Source: Pseudaminobacter sp040045035
GTDB taxonomy: Bacteria > Pseudomonadota > Alphaproteobacteria > Rhizobiales > Rhizobiaceae
Direction: 5' to 3'
Assembly: GCF_040045035.1 (NCBI RefSeq)
Contig: NZ_JBDZDS010000009.1
Coordinates: 62,001 to 126,000, forward strand
Length of the DNA: 64,000 nt
The notes beneath the pieces were generated by a model, which worked only from the letters and a program-made list of their open reading frames with translations, did no database searches and was not told the origin of the DNA. Shown in pieces: positions 8,203 through 16,259 of the stretch. Positions within the stretch are counted from its first letter, which is position 1. Each line of letters begins with the position of its first letter. Both the position numbers and the translations under genes were made by a program.

Positions 8203-9303
8203 TTAGCGCGACAGCACGTTGCTGATCTCGACCAGGTTGGAGCGCACGCGCAGGATGTAGAAGCCCATGGTGATCAGATGCGACGGCATGAGCCAGCCTG
8301 CCTCGGCGCCGTTGGAGATGATGAAGGGTTGGATGTTGAGCGCCGAGCGCGTCTGCTGCTCCATCGTGTTCCACAGGCTGTCGAGGTTGCGCGTGCGCAG
8401 CACGTCCTCGAAGTCGGCATGGGCGGCCTTGAGCAGGCCGTAATAGCCGTAGAGCTGGCCGTAGGCGAACCAGAAGCGGTCGTCGGCGCGCGGGTCGAGC
8501 CAGCCATTGGCGTGGTTCTCGGCGCGGTCTTTGAGGATGGCCGAGGTGCTGCCGATGTCGTTGGAGATGCGGTCGATGAACTGGATCAGGTTGTCGGCGC
8601 GCGCGTCGAAGACGGCGCCGCATTTCTCCAGACGGGTGTTGAAGGCGCGCAGGCTCTTGATGGCCGAGCGGTAGTAGCTGGGCGTTGGCGTCTTGGGGCC
8701 GAAGGGGCTGAGGCCGAAATACCAGGTGTATTCGTCGAACTGCATGTTGCCGCGCGCCGACTGCAGGTCCGAATCGACCTGGCTGGTGCCGCGCAGGCGG
8801 CCGAGATTGTCGGCGAGCTCGGTGGTCGTGCGCCGCACAGCCTGGTTGATGCCGCGCTGGAAGGACGCCTTGTTGTCGAGGAAGGGGGTGTCATCCCAGG
8901 ACATGCCGAAGAAGCCGAGCCTGTAGAGAAGCATCGACGAGATCCAAGCGTTCTGGTTGACGTTGAAGTCGGTGAGGTCGGCGGTGACGTCGGCGATCGC
9001 CGAGCGCGCGCAGGTCTTTGCCGCGCTGCCGTTGTTATCGGCCAATTCTTCGCCTGCCGTGGTGCTGCGCTTTTCGAACTGGTAGGCGTCGACATAGTCG
9101 GGATTGAAATTGGTCCAGACCTGGGTCGTCCAGATGAAATAGCCGTAGAGGCCGACGAGGCAGACAGCGCAGGCGGCGACCACGGCCTGCGTTATCCAGC
9201 CGCGCCGGGAATACCACTGCCAGGCCTTTCGAAATGGCCAGGCGAGGCCACGCCCGATTCCCTGCAAGGCCCGGATGAAGACGTTCGAACTCTCATCACG
9301 CAT
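8203..9303 (-). CDS. DUF2333 family membrane-anchored protein
   Basis: Belongs by sequence appearance to the DUF2333 family, common in Proteobacteria and of unknown function. The 366-aa protein has one transmembrane helix near residues 35-55 (QAVVAACAVCLVGLYGYFIW) and a large periplasmic part. The ATG at 9303 was chosen because upstream codons to 9444 look non-coding; AGAGGG lies 12 bases upstream. It is divergent from choX across a 335-base gap. Confidence 0.8.
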   Translation of the reverse strand: MRDESSNVFIRALQGIGRGLAWPFRKAWQWYSRRGWITQAVVAACAVCLVGLYGYFIWTTQVWTNFNPDYVDAYQFEKRSTTAGEELADNNGSAAKTCARSAIADVTADLTDFNVNQNAWISSMLLYRLGFFGMSWDDTPFLDNKASFQRGINQAVRRTTTELADNLGRLRGTSQVDSDLQSARGNMQFDEYTWYFGLSPFGPKTPTPSYYRSAIKSLRAFNTRLEKCGAVFDARADNLIQFIDRISNDIGSTSAILKDRAENHANGWLDPRADDRFWFAYGQLYGYYGLLKAAHADFEDVLRTRNLDSLWNTMEQQTRSALNIQPFIISNGAEAGWLMPSHLITMGFYILRVRSNLVEISNVLSR

Positions 9304-9638
9304 CTGGTCGCAAGTCCCTCTCTGGCGCGTGGTCCCGCCGGCGAGTCGGCAGGCTGCCGCCTCTCTTTCGCCGTCTGGCCGGGTGAAGCTCCGGGCCGCA
9401 TGCGCAGCTTTCCAGATATGTGTTTTTCGCCCTTTCCACAACATGCGCTCGGAGATCGGATGCAGCCTACGGCCGGGCCGTGTCGTCCCTCAGGGGCGAA
9501 AATTGTCGCCTTGAGCAAACTCCGCGCCGCGCCTTGCCCTTTGGCGATGCTTGAAACCATTCCAAAATGATGTTTGGCTAAAACTTGAATGGCCTAAGCC
9601 ACACGCTAGTCGCCGCAAATTCACAATGGGAGAAACGC
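9304..9638. other. Intergenic region between DUF2333 gene and choX
   Basis: No gene is supported in these 335 bases. The right end holds a candidate choX control region (9551-9592); the left end should hold the DUF2333 promoter, which I cannot place with confidence. Confidence 0.6.
9551..9592 (+). promoter_or_regulatory. Candidate choX control region
   Basis: TTGAAA (9551-9556) could be a -35 box. It is followed by the palindrome CCAAA-N6-TTTGG (9562-9577) and flanked by an outer repeat CCATTC/GAATGG (9557-9562 and 9587-9592). No convincing -10 is seen. The symmetry would fit a repressor site of a choline-responsive regulator, which is inference. Confidence 0.3.
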
Positions 9639-10574
9639 ATGTCGCGTATGAAATCATTCGCCATTTCACTCAGCATGGCGGCAGTTCTATATTCTGGCAC
9701 TGCATTCGCCGCCGATCCGGCAAGCTGCAAGACCGTGCGTCTGTCCGATGTGGGCTGGACCGATATCCAGGCGACCACCGGGGTTGCCTCGGTATTGCTC
9801 ACCGCGCTCGGCTATGAGCCGCAGGTGATCCAGCTGTCGGTGCCGGTGACCTATGCCTCGCTGAAGAACAACGACCTCGACGTCTTCCTCGGCAACTGGA
9901 TGCCGTCGATGACGAACGACATCAAGGACTATGCGGCGGAAGGCTCCGTCGAGACCATCAGCGAGAACCTGTCGGGTGCGGGCTACGGCATCGTGGTGCC
10001 GACCTATGTGGCGGAAGCCGGCGTCAAGACGCTTACCGACCTCGGCAAGTTCAAGGACAAGTTCGGCGGCAAGATCTACGGCATCGAGGCCGGCAATGAC
10101 GGCAACCGCATCATCCTCGACATGATCAAGAACCCGGCCGATAACCTGGAGGGCTTCGAGCTGGTCGAATCTTCCGAGGCCGGCATGCTCACCCAGGCCG
10201 AGCAGTCGATCAAGAACAACGAGTGGATCGCCTTCCTCGGCTGGACGCCGCATCCGGTGATGGGCGCCATGAAGATCACCTATCTCGACGGCATGGGCGA
10301 TTCCGGCTTCGGCGCCGCCACCGTGCACACCAACGTGCGCAAGGGCTACACGAGCGAGTGCCCGAACGTCGGCAAGTTCATCGCCAACCTCAAGTTCAAC
10401 TTGGACATGGAAGGCGAGATGATGGACAAGATCCTCAAGGGCGGCGACGCGAACGAGGTTGCGACCGAGTGGTTGAAGGCGCATGCGGACGCAGTGGCGC
10501 CTTGGATCGACGGCGTCACCACCTTCGACGGCGGCGACGCGGCCGCGGCCGTGAAGACCGCGCTGGGCGGCTGA
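9639..10574 (+). CDS. choX: Choline ABC transporter, periplasmic substrate-binding protein
   Basis: Captures choline in the periplasm and delivers it to ChoWV. The 311-aa protein has a signal peptide (cleavage near AFA-AD, residue 24). The four aromatic residues that form the choline cage of Sinorhizobium ChoX (Trp43, Trp90, Tyr119, Trp205 there) have counterparts at Trp40 (VGWTD), Trp87 (LGNWMP), Tyr116 (GAGYG) and Trp202 (LGWTPHP). The ATG at 9639 has GGGAGA seven bases upstream; the longer frame from 9585 has no ribosome-binding site. It is first in choXWV, but a palindromic repeat separates it from choW. Confidence 0.95.
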   Translation: MSRMKSFAISLSMAAVLYSGTAFAADPASCKTVRLSDVGWTDIQATTGVASVLLTALGYEPQVIQLSVPVTYASLKNNDLDVFLGNWMPSMTNDIKDYAAEGSVETISENLSGAGYGIVVPTYVAEAGVKTLTDLGKFKDKFGGKIYGIEAGNDGNRIILDMIKNPADNLEGFELVESSEAGMLTQAEQSIKNNEWIAFLGWTPHPVMGAMKITYLDGMGDSGFGAATVHTNVRKGYTSECPNVGKFIANLKFNLDMEGEMMDKILKGGDANEVATEWLKAHADAVAPWIDGVTTFDGGDAAAAVKTALGG

Positions 10575-10582
10575 GCGCCTTG

Positions 10583-10700
10583 CCCTTCCCCTTGCGGGGG
10601 AGGGGCCATCCGCGTAGCGGAGCGGGGTAGGGCGGATTTTCAATCCATCGCCCTCACCCCACCCGGCGCGTTCCGCGCCGACTTCCCCGCAAGAGGGAGG
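10583..10700. repeat. Palindromic repeat element between choX and choW
   Basis: About 118 bases form a large imperfect inverted repeat: a C/G-rich left half starting CCCTTCCCCTTGCGGGGGAG and a right half whose complement starts CCTCCCTCTTGCGGGG, with an inner perfect hairpin CGGCGCG-TTC-CGCGCCG. The layout is that of dispersed intergenic repeats seen in rhizobia. It resembles the shorter element at 38711-38762. Confidence 0.75.
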
Positions 10701-10724
10701 ATTCAAGAAAAATGAAGGGACGAG

Positions 10725-11579
10725 ATGGATCCGGTTTCGCAATTCCTGGCCAGCTACAAGATACCTATCGGCGCCTGGGGCAAGGCGTTCTTCACGTTTC
10801 TGACAGACAATTTCGATGCCGTCTTCCGTGGCTTTTCGAGCGGGCTGAACCTGGTGCTCGACGGGCTGGTGAGCGGACTCTTGACCTTGCCGCCGGTGCT
10901 GGTCATCGCGCTGATCGTGGCGCTTGCCTATTTCCTCCAGCGCTCCAAGGGCCTGGCCGTGGGCGTGGCGCTGGGGCTTATTTTCATCCTTAATCAAGGG
11001 CTGTGGAAACAGACGCTGCAGACGCTGGTGCTGGTGGTGGCGGCTGCCGCCGCTTCCATGGCGATCGGCGTACCGCTCGGCATTTGGGCCGCGCACAAGC
11101 AGAAGGTCTACCGCGTGCTTCTGCCGGTGCTCGACATGATGCAGACGCTGCCCACCTTCGTCTATCTCATTCCGGTGCTGACCCTGTTCGGCCTCGGCAA
11201 CGCGCCGGGCCTGATCGTGACCATCATCTTCGTCATTCCGACGGCGGTGCGCCTGACGCATCTGGGCGTCACCTCCGTGCCGACCGCGATCATCGAGGCG
11301 GGCGAGGCCTTCGGCGCCACCAAGCGCCAGCTTCTGTGGAAGGTGGAACTGCCGGCGGCGCTGCCGACCATCATGGCCGGGCTGACCCAGTGCATCATGC
11401 TGTCGCTGTCGATGGTGGTGTTTGCCGCTCTCATCGGCGCGGGCGGGCTGGGCACAGAAATCAACCGGGCGCTGGGCTCGCGCAAGATCGACCTGGGGCT
11501 TGAGGCCGGGCTGGCGATCGTGGTGCTGGCCATCGTGCTCGACCGCATGACCCGCATCGGCGTCGGAGGTAAGAAATGA
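10725..11579 (+). CDS. choW: Choline ABC transporter, permease
   Basis: Inner-membrane channel subunit of the choline importer, of the ProW/OpuAB type. The 284-aa protein has six or so hydrophobic segments and the EAA loop that contacts the ATPase (EAGEAFGATKRQLLWKVELPAA begins the motif near residue 190). The ATG lies 150 bases after choX, beyond the palindromic repeat, with GGGACGAG upstream as a weak ribosome-binding site. Its stop overlaps the choV start (ATGA), so the two are translationally coupled. Confidence 0.94.
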   Translation: MDPVSQFLASYKIPIGAWGKAFFTFLTDNFDAVFRGFSSGLNLVLDGLVSGLLTLPPVLVIALIVALAYFLQRSKGLAVGVALGLIFILNQGLWKQTLQTLVLVVAAAAASMAIGVPLGIWAAHKQKVYRVLLPVLDMMQTLPTFVYLIPVLTLFGLGNAPGLIVTIIFVIPTAVRLTHLGVTSVPTAIIEAGEAFGATKRQLLWKVELPAALPTIMAGLTQCIMLSLSMVVFAALIGAGGLGTEINRALGSRKIDLGLEAGLAIVVLAIVLDRMTRIGVGGKK

Positions 11580-12784
11580 ACGTCGCCGCGGATGTGAAAA
11601 CGAACGTCGCCGTCGATTTCAAGAATGTCGACATCGTGTTCGGCCCGGATACGGCCGAAGCGCTTGCCATGGTGGACCGCGGCGCGACGCGCGCCGAAAT
11701 CCTCCAGAAGACGGGAAATGTGCTGGGCTGCGCCGGCGCCAACCTGACCGTGCGCGAGGGCGAGATTTCCGTGCTGATGGGCCTGTCGGGCTCGGGCAAG
11801 TCGACGCTGCTGCGCGCTGTCAACCGGCTCAACCTCGTCTCCCGGGGGCAGGTCCTGGTCAAGGACGGCGACCGCACGGTCGACGTGGTAACCTGCGACG
11901 AGGCGACCCTGCGCCGCCTGCGTCAGAAGCAGGTCGCGATGGTTTTCCAGCAGTTCGGCCTCTTGCCGTGGCGCACGGTGGAGGAAAATGTCGGCCTGGG
12001 GCTGGAGCTTGCCGGCGTGCCGGAAGCCGAGCGCCGCGAGCGCGTGCAGCGCCAGCTGAAACTCGTCAATCTCGACCAGTGGGCGAAGAAGTTCGCGCAT
12101 GAGCTTTCGGGCGGCATGCAGCAGCGCGTGGGCCTGGCGCGCGCCTTCGCCACCGAGGCGCCGATCCTGCTCATGGACGAGCCCTTCTCGGCGCTGGACC
12201 CGCTGATCCGCACCAAGCTGCAGGACGAACTGCTGCAACTGCAGGCCAAGCTGAAGAAGACGATCATCTTCGTCAGCCACGACCTGGAGGAGGCGCTGAA
12301 GATCGGCAGCCACATCTCGATCATGGAAGGTGGGCGCATCGTGCAGACCGGCGCGCCGGAGGACATCGTGCTGCGCCCGGCCAACGACTATGTGCGCGAC
12401 TTCATCTCCAACGTGAACCCGTTGTCGGTGCTGACGGCGTGGAACGTGATGCGCGACCGCCGCGACCTGGAGAAGGCGGGCGAGGACGGCTGGCTGTGGC
12501 TCGACCGGCGCCAGACGACGCGCTTCAAGATCGACGCCGACGGGCTGGTAGCGGCGGCCGAGCGCAACGGCCAGCCGGCGATCTGGGCTTCGTGCGACGA
12601 GGTGGAAGGCCTCTCGCCGGATGGCTCGCACGTCTTCTGGGCGCGGCCCGGTACCTCGCTGAAAACGGTGATGCTGGCCATGCACCGCTCGCAGACCGCG
12701 CCGGTGGCGCTGTTCGACGAGCAGTCGCGTTTCGTCGGCGCAATCGGCATCCGGGACGTGCTGTCGGCGGTGCTGCGCAGATAG
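11576..12784 (+). CDS. choV: Choline ABC transporter, ATP-binding protein
   Basis: Cytoplasmic ATPase of the choline importer. The 402-aa protein shows Walker A GLSGSGKST (residues 69-77), the Q-loop VFQQFGLLPW, the signature LSGGMQQRV and Walker B ILLMDEPFSALDP. A regulatory region of about 100 residues follows, as in ProV/OpuAA-type ATPases with CBS-like domains. It overlaps choW by four bases. Confidence 0.95.
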   Translation: MNVAADVKTNVAVDFKNVDIVFGPDTAEALAMVDRGATRAEILQKTGNVLGCAGANLTVREGEISVLMGLSGSGKSTLLRAVNRLNLVSRGQVLVKDGDRTVDVVTCDEATLRRLRQKQVAMVFQQFGLLPWRTVEENVGLGLELAGVPEAERRERVQRQLKLVNLDQWAKKFAHELSGGMQQRVGLARAFATEAPILLMDEPFSALDPLIRTKLQDELLQLQAKLKKTIIFVSHDLEEALKIGSHISIMEGGRIVQTGAPEDIVLRPANDYVRDFISNVNPLSVLTAWNVMRDRRDLEKAGEDGWLWLDRRQTTRFKIDADGLVAAAERNGQPAIWASCDEVEGLSPDGSHVFWARPGTSLKTVMLAMHRSQTAPVALFDEQSRFVGAIGIRDVLSAVLRR

Positions 12785-12837
12785 CCCCGCGACTTGTCGG
12801 CCGGTGACACGGCGGACGCGAATGCAGGAGGCCGGCT

Positions 12838-13467
12838 ATGCCCGATCTGCTTTTCACGGGGACCCAAGAGGCCCGGCTCACGCTGGTGCTCGCGCACGGC
12901 GCGGGAGCGGCGATGGATTCGGCCTGGATGAATGCGATGTCGGACAAGCTGGCGGGGCGTGGTGTCCGTGTCGTCCGTTTCGAGTTCGCCTACATGGCCG
13001 CCCGGCGCTCGGGCCAGCGGAAGCCGCCTCCGCGCGCCGAGACGCTGCTCGGCGAATACCGCGACGCCGTCGCTGCGCTGGGGCAAACGAATGGCCTGTT
13101 CATCGGCGGCAAGTCGATGGGCGGGCGCGTGGCGAGCATGGTGGCCGAAGAGCTTTTCGGGCAGGGCACGATCGCCGGTCTCGTCTGTCTCGGCTATCCG
13201 TTCCATCCGCCTGGCAAGCCAGAGAAATTGCGGACGGCGCATCTGAAGCGGCTGGCTGTGCCGACGCTGATCTGCCAGGGGATGCGCGATCCATTCGGCA
13301 CGCGCGAAGAGGTTTTGTCCTACGAGCTTTCGTCGGAGATCGCCGTCGACTGGCTGGAAGACGGCGACCACGATTTCAAGCCGCGTAAGCCGTTGACGCT
13401 GGAAGCCAACCTGGACGCGGCCGCGACCGAAATTGCCGCGTGGATGCGGAAAATCGCTGCTGAATAG
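12838..13467 (+). CDS. Alpha/beta hydrolase (TEX30/KANL3-like family)
   Basis: Small cytoplasmic hydrolase of unknown substrate. The 209-aa protein has an LAHGAGA oxyanion region, nucleophile elbow GKSMGGR (Ser near residue 94), an Asp in QGMRDPFG and a His in DGDHDFKPR, so the catalytic triad is complete. The ATG has GCAGGAGG upstream. It follows choV by 53 bases on the same strand and may be cotranscribed, but nothing ties it to choline. Confidence 0.85.
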   Translation: MPDLLFTGTQEARLTLVLAHGAGAAMDSAWMNAMSDKLAGRGVRVVRFEFAYMAARRSGQRKPPPRAETLLGEYRDAVAALGQTNGLFIGGKSMGGRVASMVAEELFGQGTIAGLVCLGYPFHPPGKPEKLRTAHLKRLAVPTLICQGMRDPFGTREEVLSYELSSEIAVDWLEDGDHDFKPRKPLTLEANLDAAATEIAAWMRKIAAE

Positions 13468-13643
13468 GATAAAGCGAGAGCGGCAACTCTCCAAAAACGT
13501 TGCCGAAATGGAACGCCTCGGCTGAAAACGGACCTTTCAGATGCCCCTGCGTAACCCCGAAGCGCCGCAAGGCTTGCCAGAAGGCCCCAAATGAGGGCAG
13601 AATCAACCTGTGACTGCATTGCGACGTGTATGCGAGGGGTGAC

Positions 13644-15959
13644 ATGGCATTGGCACTGCGCAGGGGAACACAGTCTATAGCCCTTTCTTTGCTGGCAGCG
13701 ACGGCACTGGCCTCCTGGCCGGCCTTCTCCGAGGACTTCACGATCAAGTCCGGGGAGACGGTGGGGCAGCAGGTCATGGATAGCACCGGCGATACTGGCG
13801 CCGTGCAGTCGGGCGGCAAGATCAGCACGACCGATGACAACGAACCCGCCGTCGAGATGCAGAAGGCTGGCCAGAAGCTTACCAACGACGGAACGATAGA
13901 GACGTGGGGCGACGACACGCCCACGGTCTACACCAAAGGCGCCGGCGCGCAGGTGACAAACAAAGGCTCGCTGTTGGCAGGGGGCAATGGCTCGGCCGGC
14001 ATCGCCAGCGAGGGCCAAGGCACGATCATCGTCAATAACGGCCTGCTGCGCGCAGACAACGATGCTTTCGCCGGCATCTTTGCGACCGGCGGCGATACCC
14101 GGGTCACCAACGCCGGTACGGTCGAGGTCGGAGGGAGCAACGTCTTCGGCATTTTCGTCGGTGGTGAGAATTCAAGCGTCGCCAACGGCGGGACGATCCA
14201 TGCCCTGGGCGACGGTGCCGTGGGCATTGTGGCAGCTGGAAACGGCAGCCAGGTCACAAACAGTGGGCTAATCGACACGACGGGGTTGGCGACTGTGGGC
14301 ATCGCCGTAGGTGATCCCGATCCCTTGGTAGTCATCTCGGATGTGGCGGTGCTGAATGACGGCACGATCCGTTCTAATAGCCTTGCAAGCACAGGCGACG
14401 TCGTTAGCTTGGGCATCACTGTCAACGCACATGGTGCGCATGTCGTAAATGACGGCTTGGTGGATGTGAGTGCAGTTACCGCCGATGGTGACAGCGCGAG
14501 TGGTGGCATTGTGGTCGACGGCAACAATGTAACTGCCGTCAACAATGGTTCCATTAACGTATTCGGATCTGCGACCAACGGCGATGCTGCTGTGAGTGGC
14601 ATAGCGCTCAGTGGCAACAATGTGATTGTCGTCAACAGTGGTTGGATCAATGTGGGAGGATCTGCGGCTGGCGATGCCTTTGTGAGCGGTATCGCTCTTG
14701 GGGGCGATCATGCGACAGTCACCAATTCCGGCACGCTGCTGAGTGATGACCTTGCGATCCTGTTCGGCGGCGACGATGCGCGGCTGAACCTGCAGGCCGG
14801 CACGGCCATCCAGGGCGACATCGTCTTCGGCGGTTCCGACAACACCGTTTCCTTCGGCCCCGGGCTGAATGCGGTGATGACGTTCTCCGGCTTGCCGGAC
14901 GTGATCATGACCGGCGGCCGGCCCTATGTCGTTCGTGACGACACTGTCGCGGTGCTCGACCCGGCCGGCTTCCGCGGCGCGCATGCGGTGGTGACCGATC
15001 TCACCGGCAACATTGCCGGCGCGATCGAGGACAGGCTTGCGCTCGCGCGGAATACGGGCTTCGGCGAACTCGGCCTGCGCGGCCCCATCGTTGCAGATGG
15101 CGTCGTCGAACCGGCGGCTCCCTTGGGGCCGGTGTTCTGGGCCACGGCCATCGGCAGCTATCGTTCGGAGAGCCATTCGGGCGATGATGAACGCTTCCGC
15201 AATTCGGTCGGCGGCGGGATTGCGGGCTTCGACGCGGAGGTTTCCGACCTATGGCGCGCTGGCGCCTTCCTGGGTGGCGCCGGCGGCTCGGTTCGCGTCG
15301 ACGACTCCGGCCACGACAGGAGCTACAGCAGCTTCTTCGGCGGCGGCTACCTTGGCTATGCGGCGGGCCTGAACTTCGCCGATCTGTCGATCTCCGTCGG
15401 TTCGCTTCGGCAGAACGCCGACCGCCGCATTGCCAACAACATGGTGCTGGGCGGCATCGAGACGGGGCGCGCCAATGTCAACGGCGTCTTCGTCAGCCCG
15501 GCGGTGACATTCGGCACGCATGTGGCGATGGGGGACACGATCATCGTCCCGAGCCTTCGACTGCGCTATGCCGGGCTGTTCCTCGACAGCTATTCGGAAG
15601 AGGGCGCTCATGACGAGCTGAGCGTGGACTCGCGCCACGTGAATGTGTTCGAGGCACGCGGCCAGATCGCGCTGCCGCTGGCGCCGCAGGTCACCGACAA
15701 CGGCGTGTGGGCGGCCTCGCTCCGGGCCGGCATCGACGGCATCGCGCAAAGCGGCGGCAGGGTTTCGGCGACGATGCTGGGGCAGGACATCTCGTTTACG
15801 CCAGACGACCGCAAGGGCGTGGTGCGCGGCTTCGCCGGTGCCGACTTCACCTTCCTCAACGACAGCCGGATGCAGCTGCAGGGCACCATCGAGCTCGGCT
15901 ACGGCAGCGACAGGGCATTTACGGCGTTTGCGCGCGCGGGGCTGAGCGTTCCGTTTTGA
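13644..15959 (+). CDS. Autotransporter with outer-membrane beta-barrel domain
   Basis: A type V secreted surface protein. The 771-aa product has a signal peptide (about 1-30), a passenger of short repeated beta-helix turns rich in NNG/NSG and GI motifs (about 50-430), a linker, and a C-terminal autotransporter barrel (about 495-771, starting at GPVFWATAIGSYR) ending in the required terminal aromatic (SVPF). Start ATG 13644 has AGGGG six bases upstream; the GTG at 13626 is less likely. It stands alone. The passenger ligand is unknown; adhesion is only a guess. Base composition dips in the passenger repeats (14330-14700). Confidence 0.9.
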   Translation: MALALRRGTQSIALSLLAATALASWPAFSEDFTIKSGETVGQQVMDSTGDTGAVQSGGKISTTDDNEPAVEMQKAGQKLTNDGTIETWGDDTPTVYTKGAGAQVTNKGSLLAGGNGSAGIASEGQGTIIVNNGLLRADNDAFAGIFATGGDTRVTNAGTVEVGGSNVFGIFVGGENSSVANGGTIHALGDGAVGIVAAGNGSQVTNSGLIDTTGLATVGIAVGDPDPLVVISDVAVLNDGTIRSNSLASTGDVVSLGITVNAHGAHVVNDGLVDVSAVTADGDSASGGIVVDGNNVTAVNNGSINVFGSATNGDAAVSGIALSGNNVIVVNSGWINVGGSAAGDAFVSGIALGGDHATVTNSGTLLSDDLAILFGGDDARLNLQAGTAIQGDIVFGGSDNTVSFGPGLNAVMTFSGLPDVIMTGGRPYVVRDDTVAVLDPAGFRGAHAVVTDLTGNIAGAIEDRLALARNTGFGELGLRGPIVADGVVEPAAPLGPVFWATAIGSYRSESHSGDDERFRNSVGGGIAGFDAEVSDLWRAGAFLGGAGGSVRVDDSGHDRSYSSFFGGGYLGYAAGLNFADLSISVGSLRQNADRRIANNMVLGGIETGRANVNGVFVSPAVTFGTHVAMGDTIIVPSLRLRYAGLFLDSYSEEGAHDELSVDSRHVNVFEARGQIALPLAPQVTDNGVWAASLRAGIDGIAQSGGRVSATMLGQDISFTPDDRKGVVRGFAGADFTFLNDSRMQLQGTIELGYGSDRAFTAFARAGLSVPF
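14498..14745 (+). repeat. Tandem repeats in the autotransporter passenger
   Basis: Three imperfect units of about 30 codons each contain SGI..GN(N/H)....VN(N/S)G.INV.GSA, for example starting near 14498, 14596 and 14686. They code beta-helix turns and may vary in number between strains. Confidence 0.65.
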
Positions 15960-16259
15960 GGCAGCGGCTGGCTGGATTTGGTCGCAGGCGCGCGGAATGC
16001 TGCGGAGCCGAAGGTGGCCCGCGCGAAACGCGTGTGCGTCCGATCGACGTATTGGAAGCGGCCTAGTCGAGGCCTGGATCCCCGGAACCTCCGCACTTCG
16101 CTTCGCTCGTGCTCCGGCCCGAGGATGACGGAGGCATTGTGGCTCTTCGCAAATCTCCAGCGCTGACGATTTGCATGCCAAAGCAGTAGTCACGCGAGCA
16201 GACAGCTAGTCTCTCCGGAGCAAGCAAGCGCAGCCTTACGCGGGTAACGTGAGAGTAGC
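15960..16259. other. Intergenic region after the autotransporter
   Basis: Three hundred bases without a supported gene. The middle part carries the dispersed repeat listed at 16063-16135; the rest shows nothing I can name. Confidence 0.6.
16063..16135. repeat. Dispersed rhizobial-type intergenic repeat
   Basis: The stretch from CTAGTCGAGGCCTGGATCCC to GCCCGAGGATGACGGAGG is of a type I associate with intergenic repeats in Mesorhizobium-like genomes. Only one copy is in this window, so the call rests on recollection of the family. Confidence 0.45.

Noticed and set aside
11162..12685. Minus-strand ORF of 507 codons opposite choW and choV
   Set aside because: Shadow of the ABC transporter genes; no start signals.
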